Source: SIG459 sp045631645 (GTDB taxonomy: Bacteria; Bacillota; Clostridia; Oscillospirales; Oscillospiraceae). From it: a stretch of 64,000 bases of DNA. The position numbers were made by a program, and so were the translations under genes. Below are positions 8,020-15,702 of this stretch, piece after piece (positions within the stretch are counted from its first letter, which is position 1; every line of letters begins with the position of its first letter). The notes under the pieces were generated by a model. That model saw only the letters and a program-made list of their open reading frames with translations. It ran no database searches and was not told where the DNA came from. Where the stretch lies: assembly GCA_045631645.1 (NCBI GenBank), contig JAZQVC010000024.1, positions 1-64,000 of the forward strand. The letters run 5' to 3'.

Positions 8020-9555
8020 TTAGTCTCCTTTTTTGCGAATAAATCTCATGATGACATTACGCGCTTCGCGAAGCTCTTCCTTATTGAAAATGCTGAGGGC
8101 ATTGGTAACAAGGCCAATAATGGCAACCACAATGCAGGAAACTATCAGTTTTGCCCATGTGTTAATATCAAACACGCTGTTAATCGCAAATGAGATCACC
8201 AGCAGAATAATAACCGACAGAAAATTCCTTAAAATTGCAGGATAGAAGGTGCCCAGCTTAAACTTTAAGCACTTCGCACCATAAATGGGCAGGAAGGTTA
8301 GCACTCGGACGGTGTTATAAAAAGCACCGACCAACGCAATATAAATTATGCTGCTATCTTCCCCTTCTATAAAGTTCAGTCCAATAAACACCGTTAAAAT
8401 GCTTGCGGACGCAAAACAAATAAGAGCAATAGAAGAACCCTTGATTTTATTGCAAACGGTGAAAATATTATAAAGAGGCTCCAAGGGAAGGGCAAAAATA
8501 AGATTGAAGCATGCTATAACGGTTAAAAGCTGCAAAAGCTCCGCATTCTGAGTGGGAACCCAAAGTTGGTAAAACACCTTTCCAAATCCCATGAGCACCG
8601 CTATAGGAATGCTTGATAGCAGACCCATAAGCTTTATGGAGAAAATAAGCTGCTTCTTCATCTCAGCCAAATCTCCATTAGCATATGCAATGGTAAGCTG
8701 AGGAGCGAATATTGAAGAAACGGTTGCAAAAAGGGAAAGGATTATATTGGAAACTGTTTTGGACAAGTTAAGCACGCCCATGGCAACGCCATTGACAAAA
8801 ATGTTTGTCACCAGCAAATCAAGGCCGGAAGCAAGAATTCCGCTTAGCTTATTTATACTGTTCCATATACCGGAAGCAACAAGCTCTTTAATGCATCCAA
8901 AATCAAAGTACTTTTTCCTGGCACGCAGCTCAGGCATTAATTTTTTCTTATATCGAATATGGCTAAGGGTAAAATTCAATCCTGCAAGCAGAGTTGCAAT
9001 TCCCACATAAAATGTATAGGGACGGAAAAAGTTATAGCAAATGACCAGCACCAGAACGCGTATGATGCTGCCGCGCATACTTGTAATTGCGGTTTTATCA
9101 AGTCTGTCTGTAACAAAGGTGGAGACAGAGTATATAGATCCAAACAGGGAAACAATAAAATTAAGGGCAATAAAGGCCCAGAGAATCTTAATATCGCTAA
9201 CGGAGCTTGCGGTGATATTAAGGAATTTATCGAGATATACAATGGCCACAGCAAAAATCACCGTGAAAATGACGGAGAACGCTATGTTTGCAAAGACAAC
9301 GGAAGTAAAGTATTTATTTGCGTCCTCTGTATTTTTCTGGTGGATTTTAATAGTGATAAACCTGCCGGCCATAGAGTTGATGGCAACTATAAAAAGATGA
9401 GCATAGTCAACAAAGTTGTTGGCAAGGGTCACAAATCCGTTTGCTTCAACACCTATATTCTCAATAATATAGGGCGTAAGGAAAAAGCTTATGCCGAAGT
9501 TGATAACAAAAGCCGTTATCTGCGATATTAAATTGATAGCGGTTTGCTTTTTCAT
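8020..9555 (-). CDS. Polysaccharide flippase, Wzx/MATE-like (MOP superfamily)
   Basis: 511 residues from the ATG at 9555, which has AAGGAG 11 bases upstream; longer versions would begin upstream of the promoter-proximal leader. The protein is almost entirely hydrophobic with about 12-14 membrane segments, beginning KKQTAINLISQITAFVINFG and continuing with FFLTPYIIENIGVEANGF, typical of O-antigen or teichoic-acid repeat exporters. It would move lipid-linked repeats across the cytoplasmic membrane. It has its own consensus promoter and is followed closely by the GT32 gene. Confidence 0.88.
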   Translation of the reverse strand: MKKQTAINLISQITAFVINFGISFFLTPYIIENIGVEANGFVTLANNFVDYAHLFIVAINSMAGRFITIKIHQKNTEDANKYFTSVVFANIAFSVIFTVIFAVAIVYLDKFLNITASSVSDIKILWAFIALNFIVSLFGSIYSVSTFVTDRLDKTAITSMRGSIIRVLVLVICYNFFRPYTFYVGIATLLAGLNFTLSHIRYKKKLMPELRARKKYFDFGCIKELVASGIWNSINKLSGILASGLDLLVTNIFVNGVAMGVLNLSKTVSNIILSLFATVSSIFAPQLTIAYANGDLAEMKKQLIFSIKLMGLLSSIPIAVLMGFGKVFYQLWVPTQNAELLQLLTVIACFNLIFALPLEPLYNIFTVCNKIKGSSIALICFASASILTVFIGLNFIEGEDSSIIYIALVGAFYNTVRVLTFLPIYGAKCLKFKLGTFYPAILRNFLSVIILLVISFAINSVFDINTWAKLIVSCIVVAIIGLVTNALSIFNKEELREARNVIMRFIRKKGD

Positions 9556-9589
9556 TCTGCAGCTAACTCCTTTTTTAACATACGAAGTT

Positions 9590-9618
9590 ATTATATTCCA
9601 TACATCGGAGCAAGTCAA
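9590..9618 (-). promoter_or_regulatory. Consensus promoter of the flippase gene
   Basis: On the minus strand TTGACT (9613-9618) and TATAAT (9590-9595) are separated by 17 bp, about 35 bases before the start codon. The promoter and its upstream flank closely resemble the one at 10740-10768. Confidence 0.8.
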
Positions 9619-9690
9619 CAAAAGTAAAACGCAAAGACTCTCAGGGTATTTGTCTTTGTGGCTTGAAACTGATCATTCTCCGTAATCGCC

Positions 9691-9731
9691 TAAAAAAATG
9701 CGGATCAATCCTGGATTGATCCGCATTTTTT
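9691..9731. terminator. Bidirectional terminator after the GT2 gene
   Basis: Hairpin with arms AATGCGGATCAATCC and GGATTGATCCGCATT, flanked by A and T runs. It ends the minus-strand glycosyltransferase gene, whose stop codon lies within 5 bases of the stem. Confidence 0.85.
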
Positions 9732-10665
9732 ATATCTTGTTTTTTAGTCTGATATAGATTTTGCGTATTTTGCGCTTGAGGTTGTTTGACGCTATATGCT
9801 TCGCAACCTTTCTTCTACGAAGCTCGCCTCTGAACCACTCCCTCGTTTCTCCCTCAAGTTTTTCAAACTTGGCCAAAAGGGAGTTTACGGCATAAGCCAT
9901 ATACATCTTAGCTGCAAACTCATTTTTTGCAGGATGGCGTTGAAGCTCAGACTCAAGGAAATCATAGCCTGTAAGCATATCTGAGGCAAGCTTTCGGATT
10001 CTTTCTTCACTCTGGACATTGGTTATGCTTCCCTGTCTAATAAGATAGTAATATACATTATGACGGAGAGTGCTTACCTTTCCCGCACGAAGAATTACAT
10101 TTGGAGTAAGGGCATAATCTTCATGATAAATTCCCTTAATATAAGCAAAGCCCATTTTCAGCCAATATTCACGCAGGTATACATATCCCCACGCAGTTTC
10201 AAACATCTGCTTATGCTCCATCATGGCGATAATGGCATCCTCACCCGACAAGTTTCTTATCTCAGGTTTTGTTGTTATATTCAGCACTTCTCCATTTTCG
10301 TCCACATCAACGAAGTCAAAACCTACTACGTCGGGCTTATCTTCGCCTATAAGCTCTTTCAGCTTTTCCAGCATATCGGCGGCCACATAGTCATCGGAAT
10401 CAACAAACGCGATATAATCTCCGCTCGCACGCTCTACACCAAAATTACGCGCATCGGAAAGTCCTCCGTTTTCCTTTATATAGCCCTTTATTATATCGGG
10501 ATATTTTTCACTGTATGCATCTATAATACTCTGGCTGTTGTCGGGAGAACCATCATTGACCACAATAATCTCAAAATCCTTGCAGGTCTGCGCCAGCAAA
10601 CTATCAAGGCATTTCTCCAAATATTTCTCCACATTATATACAGGCACAATAAAGCTGAATGTCAT
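9730..10665 (-). CDS. Glycosyltransferase family 2
   Basis: 311 residues. GT-A domain with VPVYNVEKYLEKCLDSL, VNDGSPDNS and FVDSDDYV, then GIYHEDYALTPNVILRAGK in the acceptor region and a strongly basic C terminus rich in Lys and Arg. It is closely similar in layout to the enzyme at 3883-4827. It has its own promoter (10740-10768) and terminator, so it is a single-gene transcript within the polysaccharide locus. The sugar specificity is unknown. Confidence 0.9.
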   Translation of the reverse strand: MTFSFIVPVYNVEKYLEKCLDSLLAQTCKDFEIIVVNDGSPDNSQSIIDAYSEKYPDIIKGYIKENGGLSDARNFGVERASGDYIAFVDSDDYVAADMLEKLKELIGEDKPDVVGFDFVDVDENGEVLNITTKPEIRNLSGEDAIIAMMEHKQMFETAWGYVYLREYWLKMGFAYIKGIYHEDYALTPNVILRAGKVSTLRHNVYYYLIRQGSITNVQSEERIRKLASDMLTGYDFLESELQRHPAKNEFAAKMYMAYAVNSLLAKFEKLEGETREWFRGELRRRKVAKHIASNNLKRKIRKIYIRLKNKI

Positions 10666-10739
10666 AGCGCGACTCCTTCATTTGATTTTTCAAACATCTT
10701 TTTTATGATTAACGCCGGCTGCTGCATATATTTAAATTC

Positions 10740-10768
10740 ATTATATTCTATGAAGCGAATCAAGTCAA
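10740..10768 (-). promoter_or_regulatory. Consensus promoter of the minus-strand GT2 gene
   Basis: TTGACT (10763-10768) and TATAAT (10740-10745) with a 17-bp spacer on the minus strand, about 70 bases before the start codon. Confidence 0.8.
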
Positions 10769-10775
10769 CCAAAGT

Positions 10776-10806
10776 AAAAAGGCGGCACATATATGCCGCC
10801 TTTTTG
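10776..10806 (-). terminator. Terminator of the RNase J-dipeptidase-ArsC-like operon
   Basis: Arms AAAAAGGCGGCA and TGCCGCCTTTTT around a CATATA loop, just beyond the stop of the ArsC-like gene. Confidence 0.88.
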
Positions 10807-10814
10807 TTTTTAAC

Positions 10815-11147
10815 TTATTCCCAGGTTTTCCAAATTTCGGGTTTATAGCCCACAGTGGCCTGTTTTCCGTTGCGCACAACGGGAGTCTTTATAAGAAAAG
10901 GCTCCTCATAAAGCTTTTCAAGCTTTGCCTCATTTGATGCAAGATACTGGATGAGGGGATAATCCTGATCCTCTTTATCTATAAGCTCTTCAAGCCCCAC
11001 TGCGTTTTTCACGCTTTCCAGCTCCCTGCGGCTCATACCGTAGCGGATAATATCCACGAACTGATACTTGATGCGGCGCTCTTTGAAATAGCGCTCGGCT
11101 TTCTTGGTATCGAAGCACTTATTCTTTCCGTAAATCTGTATGTTCAT
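10815..11147 (-). CDS. ArsC/Spx-family thioredoxin-fold protein
   Basis: 110 residues, the size of ArsC-related proteins (Spx, MgsR, YffB). It opens MNIQIYGKNKCFDTKKAERY with a single N-terminal Cys (Cys11) in a C-F-D-T context instead of the Spx CXXC. It also has the conserved LIKTPVVRNGKQATVGY region that carries the cis-Pro and a basic residue. It could be a glutaredoxin-like reductase or an Spx-like transcription partner; the missing second Cys argues against a redox-switching Spx. Its ATG overlaps the dipeptidase stop by 4 bases, so translation is coupled, and a terminator follows. Confidence 0.8.
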   Translation of the reverse strand: MNIQIYGKNKCFDTKKAERYFKERRIKYQFVDIIRYGMSRRELESVKNAVGLEELIDKEDQDYPLIQYLASNEAKLEKLYEEPFLIKTPVVRNGKQATVGYKPEIWKTWE

Positions 11148-12061
11148 ATTGCTCTCTCCATAAAGCTTCTCAGGTTACGATAGAAAATATCGCGGACAAG
11201 ATCCTCGCTCCAGTTGCGCGCAAGCATGGCTTCATAAAGCTTTCCCATATCCTGAACGCCCTTCATGCCCTTGGGCATTTCGGGAATACCGTCCAAATCC
11301 CCTCCAAGACAGAGAGTTTTCTCTCCTCCAAGAGAAAGGAAATGCTCCGCATGAGCAAGCACCGCATCAATATCTCTTCCGTGGCCGAGAATATCCAGAT
11401 ACATATTAAGACCTGCCGCACCGCCTGTTTTTACAAGGGCTATAAACTGCTCATCGGTGAGATTGCGTATATGGTTGCAAACCGTTTTGGAATTGCTGTG
11501 ACCAGCCAAAACGGGCTTTTTTGCTATCTCCTGAATATCCCAGAATGCCTTTTCGGAGATATGGGACATATCCAGCGCCACGCCCATTTCCTGAGCCGCA
11601 ATAACAAACTCACGACCTTTTTCGCTAAGTCCTCCGCCATCAACGCAGGTGCCGGAGAGAATATTGGGGTGATTCCATGTGAGATGCACGATGCGCAAAC
11701 CCTTGTTATAAGCGCTGCGCAGCTTTTCTATGCTGCAACCCAATTTTTCCGCGCCCTCAACAGAAATAAGAACGCCAATCTTTCCCTGCTTTTCTGCCTC
11801 GTCGATATCTGCCGCAGAAAGGCAAAGCATAGCCTTGTCGCTATGGAGACTAATCTGGCGAAGGAACTCATCCATTACCCAGTCAGTTTTTTCCACCATT
11901 CCCTCTCTGTGGGCAGCACAGATGGAGAAAACCTGAACTGCAGGAGCATAAGCGCCGAGACGCTCCAAATCGATATGAAAGTTATTTTTATAAATTGACT
12001 TTCCGTGGTCATATACGGGAAGCGCGGTATCACAATGCGCGTCAAAATAGGGTATTTTCAT
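11144..12061 (-). CDS. Membrane dipeptidase (renal dipeptidase family, peptidase M19)
   Basis: 305 residues, TIM-barrel zinc peptidase. Metal-site motifs are visible: FDAHCDTALPV (His9 and Asp11), SVEGAEKLG with the bridging Glu, LTWNHPN, LDMSHIS and AGHSNSK with the later zinc His residues, and LGGDLDGI near the end. It likely hydrolyses dipeptides, including D-amino-acid-containing ones, in the cytoplasm; no signal peptide is visible. It lies 35 bases after RNase J and overlaps the ArsC-like gene, so the three form an operon. Confidence 0.9.
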   Translation of the reverse strand: MKIPYFDAHCDTALPVYDHGKSIYKNNFHIDLERLGAYAPAVQVFSICAAHREGMVEKTDWVMDEFLRQISLHSDKAMLCLSAADIDEAEKQGKIGVLISVEGAEKLGCSIEKLRSAYNKGLRIVHLTWNHPNILSGTCVDGGGLSEKGREFVIAAQEMGVALDMSHISEKAFWDIQEIAKKPVLAGHSNSKTVCNHIRNLTDEQFIALVKTGGAAGLNMYLDILGHGRDIDAVLAHAEHFLSLGGEKTLCLGGDLDGIPEMPKGMKGVQDMGKLYEAMLARNWSEDLVRDIFYRNLRSFMERAI

Positions 12062-12096
12062 TTTTTATCAATATTTCTCTTTCTAATTTATACTAT

Positions 12097-13755
12097 TTAT
12101 ACTTCGATTATAACAGGCAAAATCATGGGGCTGCGACGGAAAGTTTTATAAAGATAACCGCTGAGGTTGCCCTTTACCTTTCCTTTAATTCCTGCCCAAT
12201 CGGTTATATGCTGGCTTTCGCAGGCATAAATGCTTTCCATAACAACACGGTTAAGCTCTTCCATAAGCTGCTCGGCTTCCTTAACATACACAAAACCTCT
12301 TGTGATTATCTCGGGAGTGCTGATAATGCTTCCGTCCTCAGCAGACATAGTCATAATAACAACTATCATGCCTTCATCAGCAAGGAGCTTGCGGTCGCGA
12401 AGAACCACGCTTCCAACATCGCCAACGCCCGTTCCGTCAACAAACACCTTGCCGGAGGGGACAGTTCCGTTTTCCCTAATGGTCTTCTGGCTCAGTTCAA
12501 TCACATGTCCAATGCCGCTGACAAGAACATTCTTGGGAACAATGCCCATTGATTTTGCAAGCTCTGCATGCTTGCAAAGCATTCTGGTTTCACCATGGAG
12601 GGGAATGAAATACTTGGGCTTTGTGAGAGCCATCATCATTTTAAGTTCTTCCTGGCAGGCATGACCCGAAACATGAAGATTATCTCCTCGGTTATATATA
12701 ACCTCCGCGCCCTTGCGGAAAAGCTCGTCTATAACGCGGCTTACGGTTATTTCGTTTCCGGGAATTGCGGAGGCGGAAATAATAACTCTGTCTCCCGCAT
12801 CTATCTCCACCTGCTTATGACCGGAGAAAGCCATGCGATAAAGGGCGCTCATTTCTTCACCCTGACTGCCGGTGGTAATGATAACAGTCTTGTTTTTAGG
12901 AACAGACTTTATCTTGTCCATGCTTACAAGAACGCCCTCAGGAACTTTCATATAACCAAGTTCCATGGAGACTTTCATTATATTCTCCATGCTGCGTCCC
13001 GTGATGCCGACTTTTCTCTTATACTTGGCAGCAGAATTGATTATCTGCTGGATTCTGTGGACATTGGAGGCAAAGGTTGTGACTATAATGCGCTTATCGC
13101 AGTCCTTGAAAAGCTCATCAAAACGAGCTCCAACCTTGCTTTCGGATTCGCTGTGTCCCGGCTTTTCAACGTTGGTGGAGTCGGCAAGAAGTGCCAGAAC
13201 GCCCTCGTTGCCCAGCTGACCAAGACGGGCAATATCCGCCATTCCGCCGGAAATGGGGGTTACATCTATCTTGAAGTCGCCGGTGTGAATCACGGTGCCC
13301 ACTGGGGTATGGATAGCGAAGGAAACGGCATCGGCAATGGAGTGGTTTATATGGACAAACTCAACGCCGAAGCAGCCTGCCTTTACGGTTGCTCCTCTCT
13401 CAACAGTCACCATCTTAACCTTATTGGCCAGTTTATGCTCCTCAAGCTTGATATTGATAAGAGCGCTTGTGAGCTTTGTGGCATAGATGGTGGTATTTAT
13501 CTCTCTGAGGATATAGGGTATTGCACCGATATGATCCTCATGACCGTGAGTTATAAACATACCGCGAATGCGTTTTTCATTTTCCTTGAGATAGCTTATA
13601 TCGGGAATGACAGAGTCGATACCGTACATATCCTCATCGGGAAAACCTATTCCGCAGTCCACGATAATAATATCCTTGCCGAACTCATATACGGTGAGGT
13701 TTTTTCCGATCTCACCAAGTCCTCCAAGAGGTATGATTTTCAGTTTAATTGCCAT
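12097..13755 (-). CDS. rnj: Ribonuclease J
   Basis: 552 residues, full length. RNase J is a zinc metallo-beta-lactamase-fold nuclease with 5'-3' exo- and endonuclease activity, central to mRNA decay and rRNA maturation in Firmicutes. Motifs: PLGGLGEIGKN at the N terminus, the metal site THGHEDHIGA (His70, His72, Asp74, His75), HTGDFKID, the beta-CASP segment with ADSTNVEKPGHS, and PLHGETRMLCKHAELA near residue 390. The C-terminal domain is present. An AAGGAG site precedes the ATG. A leader of about 235 bases with strong predicted structure precedes it. Whether it is J1 or J2 cannot be told. Confidence 0.95.
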   Translation of the reverse strand: MAIKLKIIPLGGLGEIGKNLTVYEFGKDIIIVDCGIGFPDEDMYGIDSVIPDISYLKENEKRIRGMFITHGHEDHIGAIPYILREINTTIYATKLTSALINIKLEEHKLANKVKMVTVERGATVKAGCFGVEFVHINHSIADAVSFAIHTPVGTVIHTGDFKIDVTPISGGMADIARLGQLGNEGVLALLADSTNVEKPGHSESESKVGARFDELFKDCDKRIIVTTFASNVHRIQQIINSAAKYKRKVGITGRSMENIMKVSMELGYMKVPEGVLVSMDKIKSVPKNKTVIITTGSQGEEMSALYRMAFSGHKQVEIDAGDRVIISASAIPGNEITVSRVIDELFRKGAEVIYNRGDNLHVSGHACQEELKMMMALTKPKYFIPLHGETRMLCKHAELAKSMGIVPKNVLVSGIGHVIELSQKTIRENGTVPSGKVFVDGTGVGDVGSVVLRDRKLLADEGMIVVIMTMSAEDGSIISTPEIITRGFVYVKEAEQLMEELNRVVMESIYACESQHITDWAGIKGKVKGNLSGYLYKTFRRSPMILPVIIEV

Positions 13756-13784
13756 TAAATTTTCTCCTTAAATCTAAAATATGT

Positions 13785-13990
13785 AGAGTTTCGGGCAAGA
13801 CAATCAGGCGGCCGGATTTACCTCCTGCCGCTGATAAATTGACGGATTAGTTATGTGGCTTTATCCTGCAACCCTGCTCCCGCCGCAGTCTTATTTCCCA
13901 CTTAATCCGAATGCTTTGTCCGATTTTGTTTATATATTCAAGCGCCAAGGACGCTTTATTTACTAATACAGGAATATTATTCCCTCAGAT
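13785..13990 (-). ncRNA. Candidate structured leader RNA upstream of RNase J
   Basis: Read on the minus strand, this gene-free stretch contains compatible helices: an outer helix joining 13916-13923 with 13791-13803; a long arm joining 13897-13908 with 13844-13858 (GGATTAAGTGG against CCACATAACTAATCC, with bulges); and a hairpin at 13805-13833 (CAGCGGC against GCCGCCTG). Together they form a three-way junction. A further small hairpin, AAGCG against CGCTT, lies near 13940-13957. I do not recognise a known riboswitch or 6S RNA. It could be a regulatory 5' leader of the nuclease gene or a separate small RNA. Confidence 0.4.
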
Positions 13991-13996
13991 AAAAAG

Positions 13997-14026
13997 ATAA
14001 TACCACAGATTTGTATGCTTTGTCAA
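13997..14026 (-). promoter_or_regulatory. Promoter for the RNase J leader, inside the recR terminator
   Basis: On the minus strand TTGACA (14021-14026) and TATTAT (13997-14002) with an 18-bp spacer. The elements overlap the terminator stem, so start and stop signals share the same bases. The predicted transcript begins near 13990. Confidence 0.6.
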
Positions 14027-14042
14027 ATCTGTGGTATTTTTT
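14001..14042. terminator. Terminator after recR
   Basis: Arms AATACCACAGATTTG and CAAATCTGTGGTATT with a 10-base loop. The T run is strongest on the plus strand; on the minus strand a T run follows a few bases after the stem. Confidence 0.8.
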
Positions 14043-14051
14043 TATGCAATA

Positions 14052-14651
14052 TTACATCTCTCGACGGCCTTCGAGGGCTCTCAGCAAGGTTGCGTCATCA
14101 GTGAACTCAAGGTTTGAGCCAACAGGAATTCCGTAGGCAAGGCGTGTTATGCGCACATCAAAGGGCTTGAGAAGTCTTGATATGTACATAGCGGTTGTGT
14201 CGCCCTCGGTGTCAGGGTTTGTGGCCATAATGACCTCCTCCACTCCCCCATCCGCAACTCGTTTAACGAGAGAGGAAATGCGTATATCATCAGGACCTAC
14301 ATGATTCATGGGAGAGAGAACTCCGTGGAGAACATGATAGCTGCCGTTATATTCGCGGCTGCGCTCAATGCTCATAACATCCTTAGGCTCTGCAACAACG
14401 CAAATTACAGAGCGGTCTCTGCGTTCATTTCTGCATACAGGGCAAAGCTCACCGTCGGTAAGATTCTGGCACACAGGGCAGGTATGAACCTTCTCCCTTG
14501 CCTCGGTTATTGCCGCTGCAAAGGCTTCCGCCTCACCCTCGGGTAAACTCAGCATATAAAAAGCAAGGCGCTGGGCGCTCTTTTTACCAACTCCGGGGAG
14601 AGATGCAAAAGCATCTATCAGCGCTTCAAAGCTTGGTGGCAAAAGACTCAT
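14052..14651 (-). CDS. recR: Recombination protein RecR
   Basis: 199 residues, normal length. RecR helps RecO and RecF load RecA on gapped DNA. Visible are the helix-hairpin-helix LPGVGKKSAQRLAFYML (about 18-34), the four-Cys zinc finger (Cys58, Cys61, Cys70, Cys73), and the Toprim domain from about residue 80 with ICVVAEPKDVMSIE and the C-terminal TRLAYGIPVGSNLEF. It lies 14 bases downstream of rpe and is followed by a terminator. Confidence 0.95.
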   Translation of the reverse strand: MSLLPPSFEALIDAFASLPGVGKKSAQRLAFYMLSLPEGEAEAFAAAITEAREKVHTCPVCQNLTDGELCPVCRNERRDRSVICVVAEPKDVMSIERSREYNGSYHVLHGVLSPMNHVGPDDIRISSLVKRVADGGVEEVIMATNPDTEGDTTAMYISRLLKPFDVRITRLAYGIPVGSNLEFTDDATLLRALEGRREM

Positions 14652-14665
14652 ATTTCTTTTTCTCC

Positions 14666-15319
14666 TCAGGCATTTCTGATTGCTTCAATGGCGGCTGCGC
14701 GGTCACTCTTGCCGAAAACAGCAGATCCTGCAACCAGAACATTGGCTCCCGCCTTTTTAACAAGAGGTGCAGTATTGGGGTCAACGCCTCCATCAACCTC
14801 AAGATCACATTCGGGATTTACCTGATTGAGCATTTCGCGGATAAGCTCTATCTTGGGAAGCTGGTCATGCATAAACTTCTGTCCGCCAAATCCAGGCTCA
14901 ACAGTCATAACAAGGACAAGATCTATAAGATCAATATAGGGAAGAAGCGCAGTTGCAGGGGTTCGGGGCTTAACGGAAAGCCCCACCTTTTTGCCGCATT
15001 CCAAAACGGTCTTGATTGCCTCCAGAATATACTGCGGCTGGGTTGCTTCCACATGGAAGACAACAAGATCAGCGCCCGCTTTGCAAAACTCTTCCACGTA
15101 GCGCTCGGGTCGGTCTATCATAAGATGCACATCAAGAAATGCATCTGTGCATTTTCTGAGAGACTGCACAACGGGGATTCCTATTGATATGTTGGGAACA
15201 AACAGTCCGTCCATAACATCAACGTGAAGCCACTCTGCTCCGCCTGCAAGAACATCCTCTATTTCGGACTGGAGATTAACAAAGTCAGCGGAAAGAATAG
15301 ATGGCGCTATTTTGATCAT
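14666..15319 (-). CDS. rpe: Ribulose-phosphate 3-epimerase
   Basis: 217 residues from the ATG at 15319, chosen for GGGAGG 8 bases upstream and because the family begins IKIAPSILSADF. It interconverts ribulose-5-phosphate and xylulose-5-phosphate in the pentose phosphate pathway. Motifs: HVDVMDGLFVPNIS (metal His/Asp), DVHLMIDRPERY, MTVEPGFGGQKF and EVDGGVDPNTA. It is co-directional with recR 14 bases away. Directly upstream of its ribosome site sits an unusual inverted-repeat element. Confidence 0.95.
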   Translation of the reverse strand: MIKIAPSILSADFVNLQSEIEDVLAGGAEWLHVDVMDGLFVPNISIGIPVVQSLRKCTDAFLDVHLMIDRPERYVEEFCKAGADLVVFHVEATQPQYILEAIKTVLECGKKVGLSVKPRTPATALLPYIDLIDLVLVMTVEPGFGGQKFMHDQLPKIELIREMLNQVNPECDLEVDGGVDPNTAPLVKKAGANVLVAGSAVFGKSDRAAAIEAIRNA

Positions 15320-15333
15320 TTTAATGTCCTCCC

Positions 15334-15608
15334 TTAGCCTGAGCGATACAATCCGAACCCGCACCACGAGGCGGATTTTAGCGCCAGACTTCATTTTATT
15401 TTTCGGTGGGCGTCAGCCCACCGTCATCATTCAATTTTGCCTGACGCAAAAATCCCCACCCGTGGTGTCGGAGATTTCTGAGCGAATATTCTAAGGCAGT
15501 GCAAGACTTCGTCCTGCAGACGGGCTATCGCCCTTCAAAGAGCGAAGGCGAGGCAATGCCAACGCATATTCGTTCAGAAACGGGTTTGGATTATATCACT
15601 CAGGCTAA
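15334..15608. repeat. 275-bp element with 27-bp terminal inverted repeats (MITE-like or structured RNA)
   Basis: The ends 15334-15360 and 15582-15608 are inverted copies matching at 24 of 27 positions (starting TTAGCCTGAG). Inside are two further hairpin arms: one closed by CACCACG (15362-15368) and CGTGGTG (15461-15467), containing the perfect stem GGTGGGC/GCCCACC at 15405-15422; the other closed by TTTCTGAGCGAATAT (15475-15489) and ATATTCGTTCAGAAA (15566-15580). The whole folds as a three-way cloverleaf. No open frame or clear target duplication is visible. It fills most of the gene-free stretch between the MATE and rpe genes. Confidence 0.7.
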
Positions 15609-15657
15609 ATCTGATGCATAGAATTAATTAGCTGAGCTGCGCGCACAGCCACTTTTA

Positions 15658-15690
15658 TATAGGGGCTGTCCTTTTATCGGGGCAGCCCCG
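15658..15690 (-). terminator. Hairpin after the MATE gene
   Basis: Arms GGGGCTG (15662-15668) and CAGCCCC (15682-15688), about 15 bases beyond the MATE stop codon on the minus strand. There is no T run, so it may be a weak terminator or an RNA-stabilising hairpin. Confidence 0.4.
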
Positions 15691-15702
15691 TTGGATACGG
15701 TT

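Noticed and set aside
12568..13758. 396-codon plus-strand frame opposite RNase J
   Set aside because: Antisense of a fully supported RNase J gene, with no family motif.
13785..13990. 6S RNA, tmRNA, RNase P RNA or a cobalamin riboswitch
   Set aside because: I could not find the conserved core sequences of any of these; the fold is a three-way junction of unknown class.
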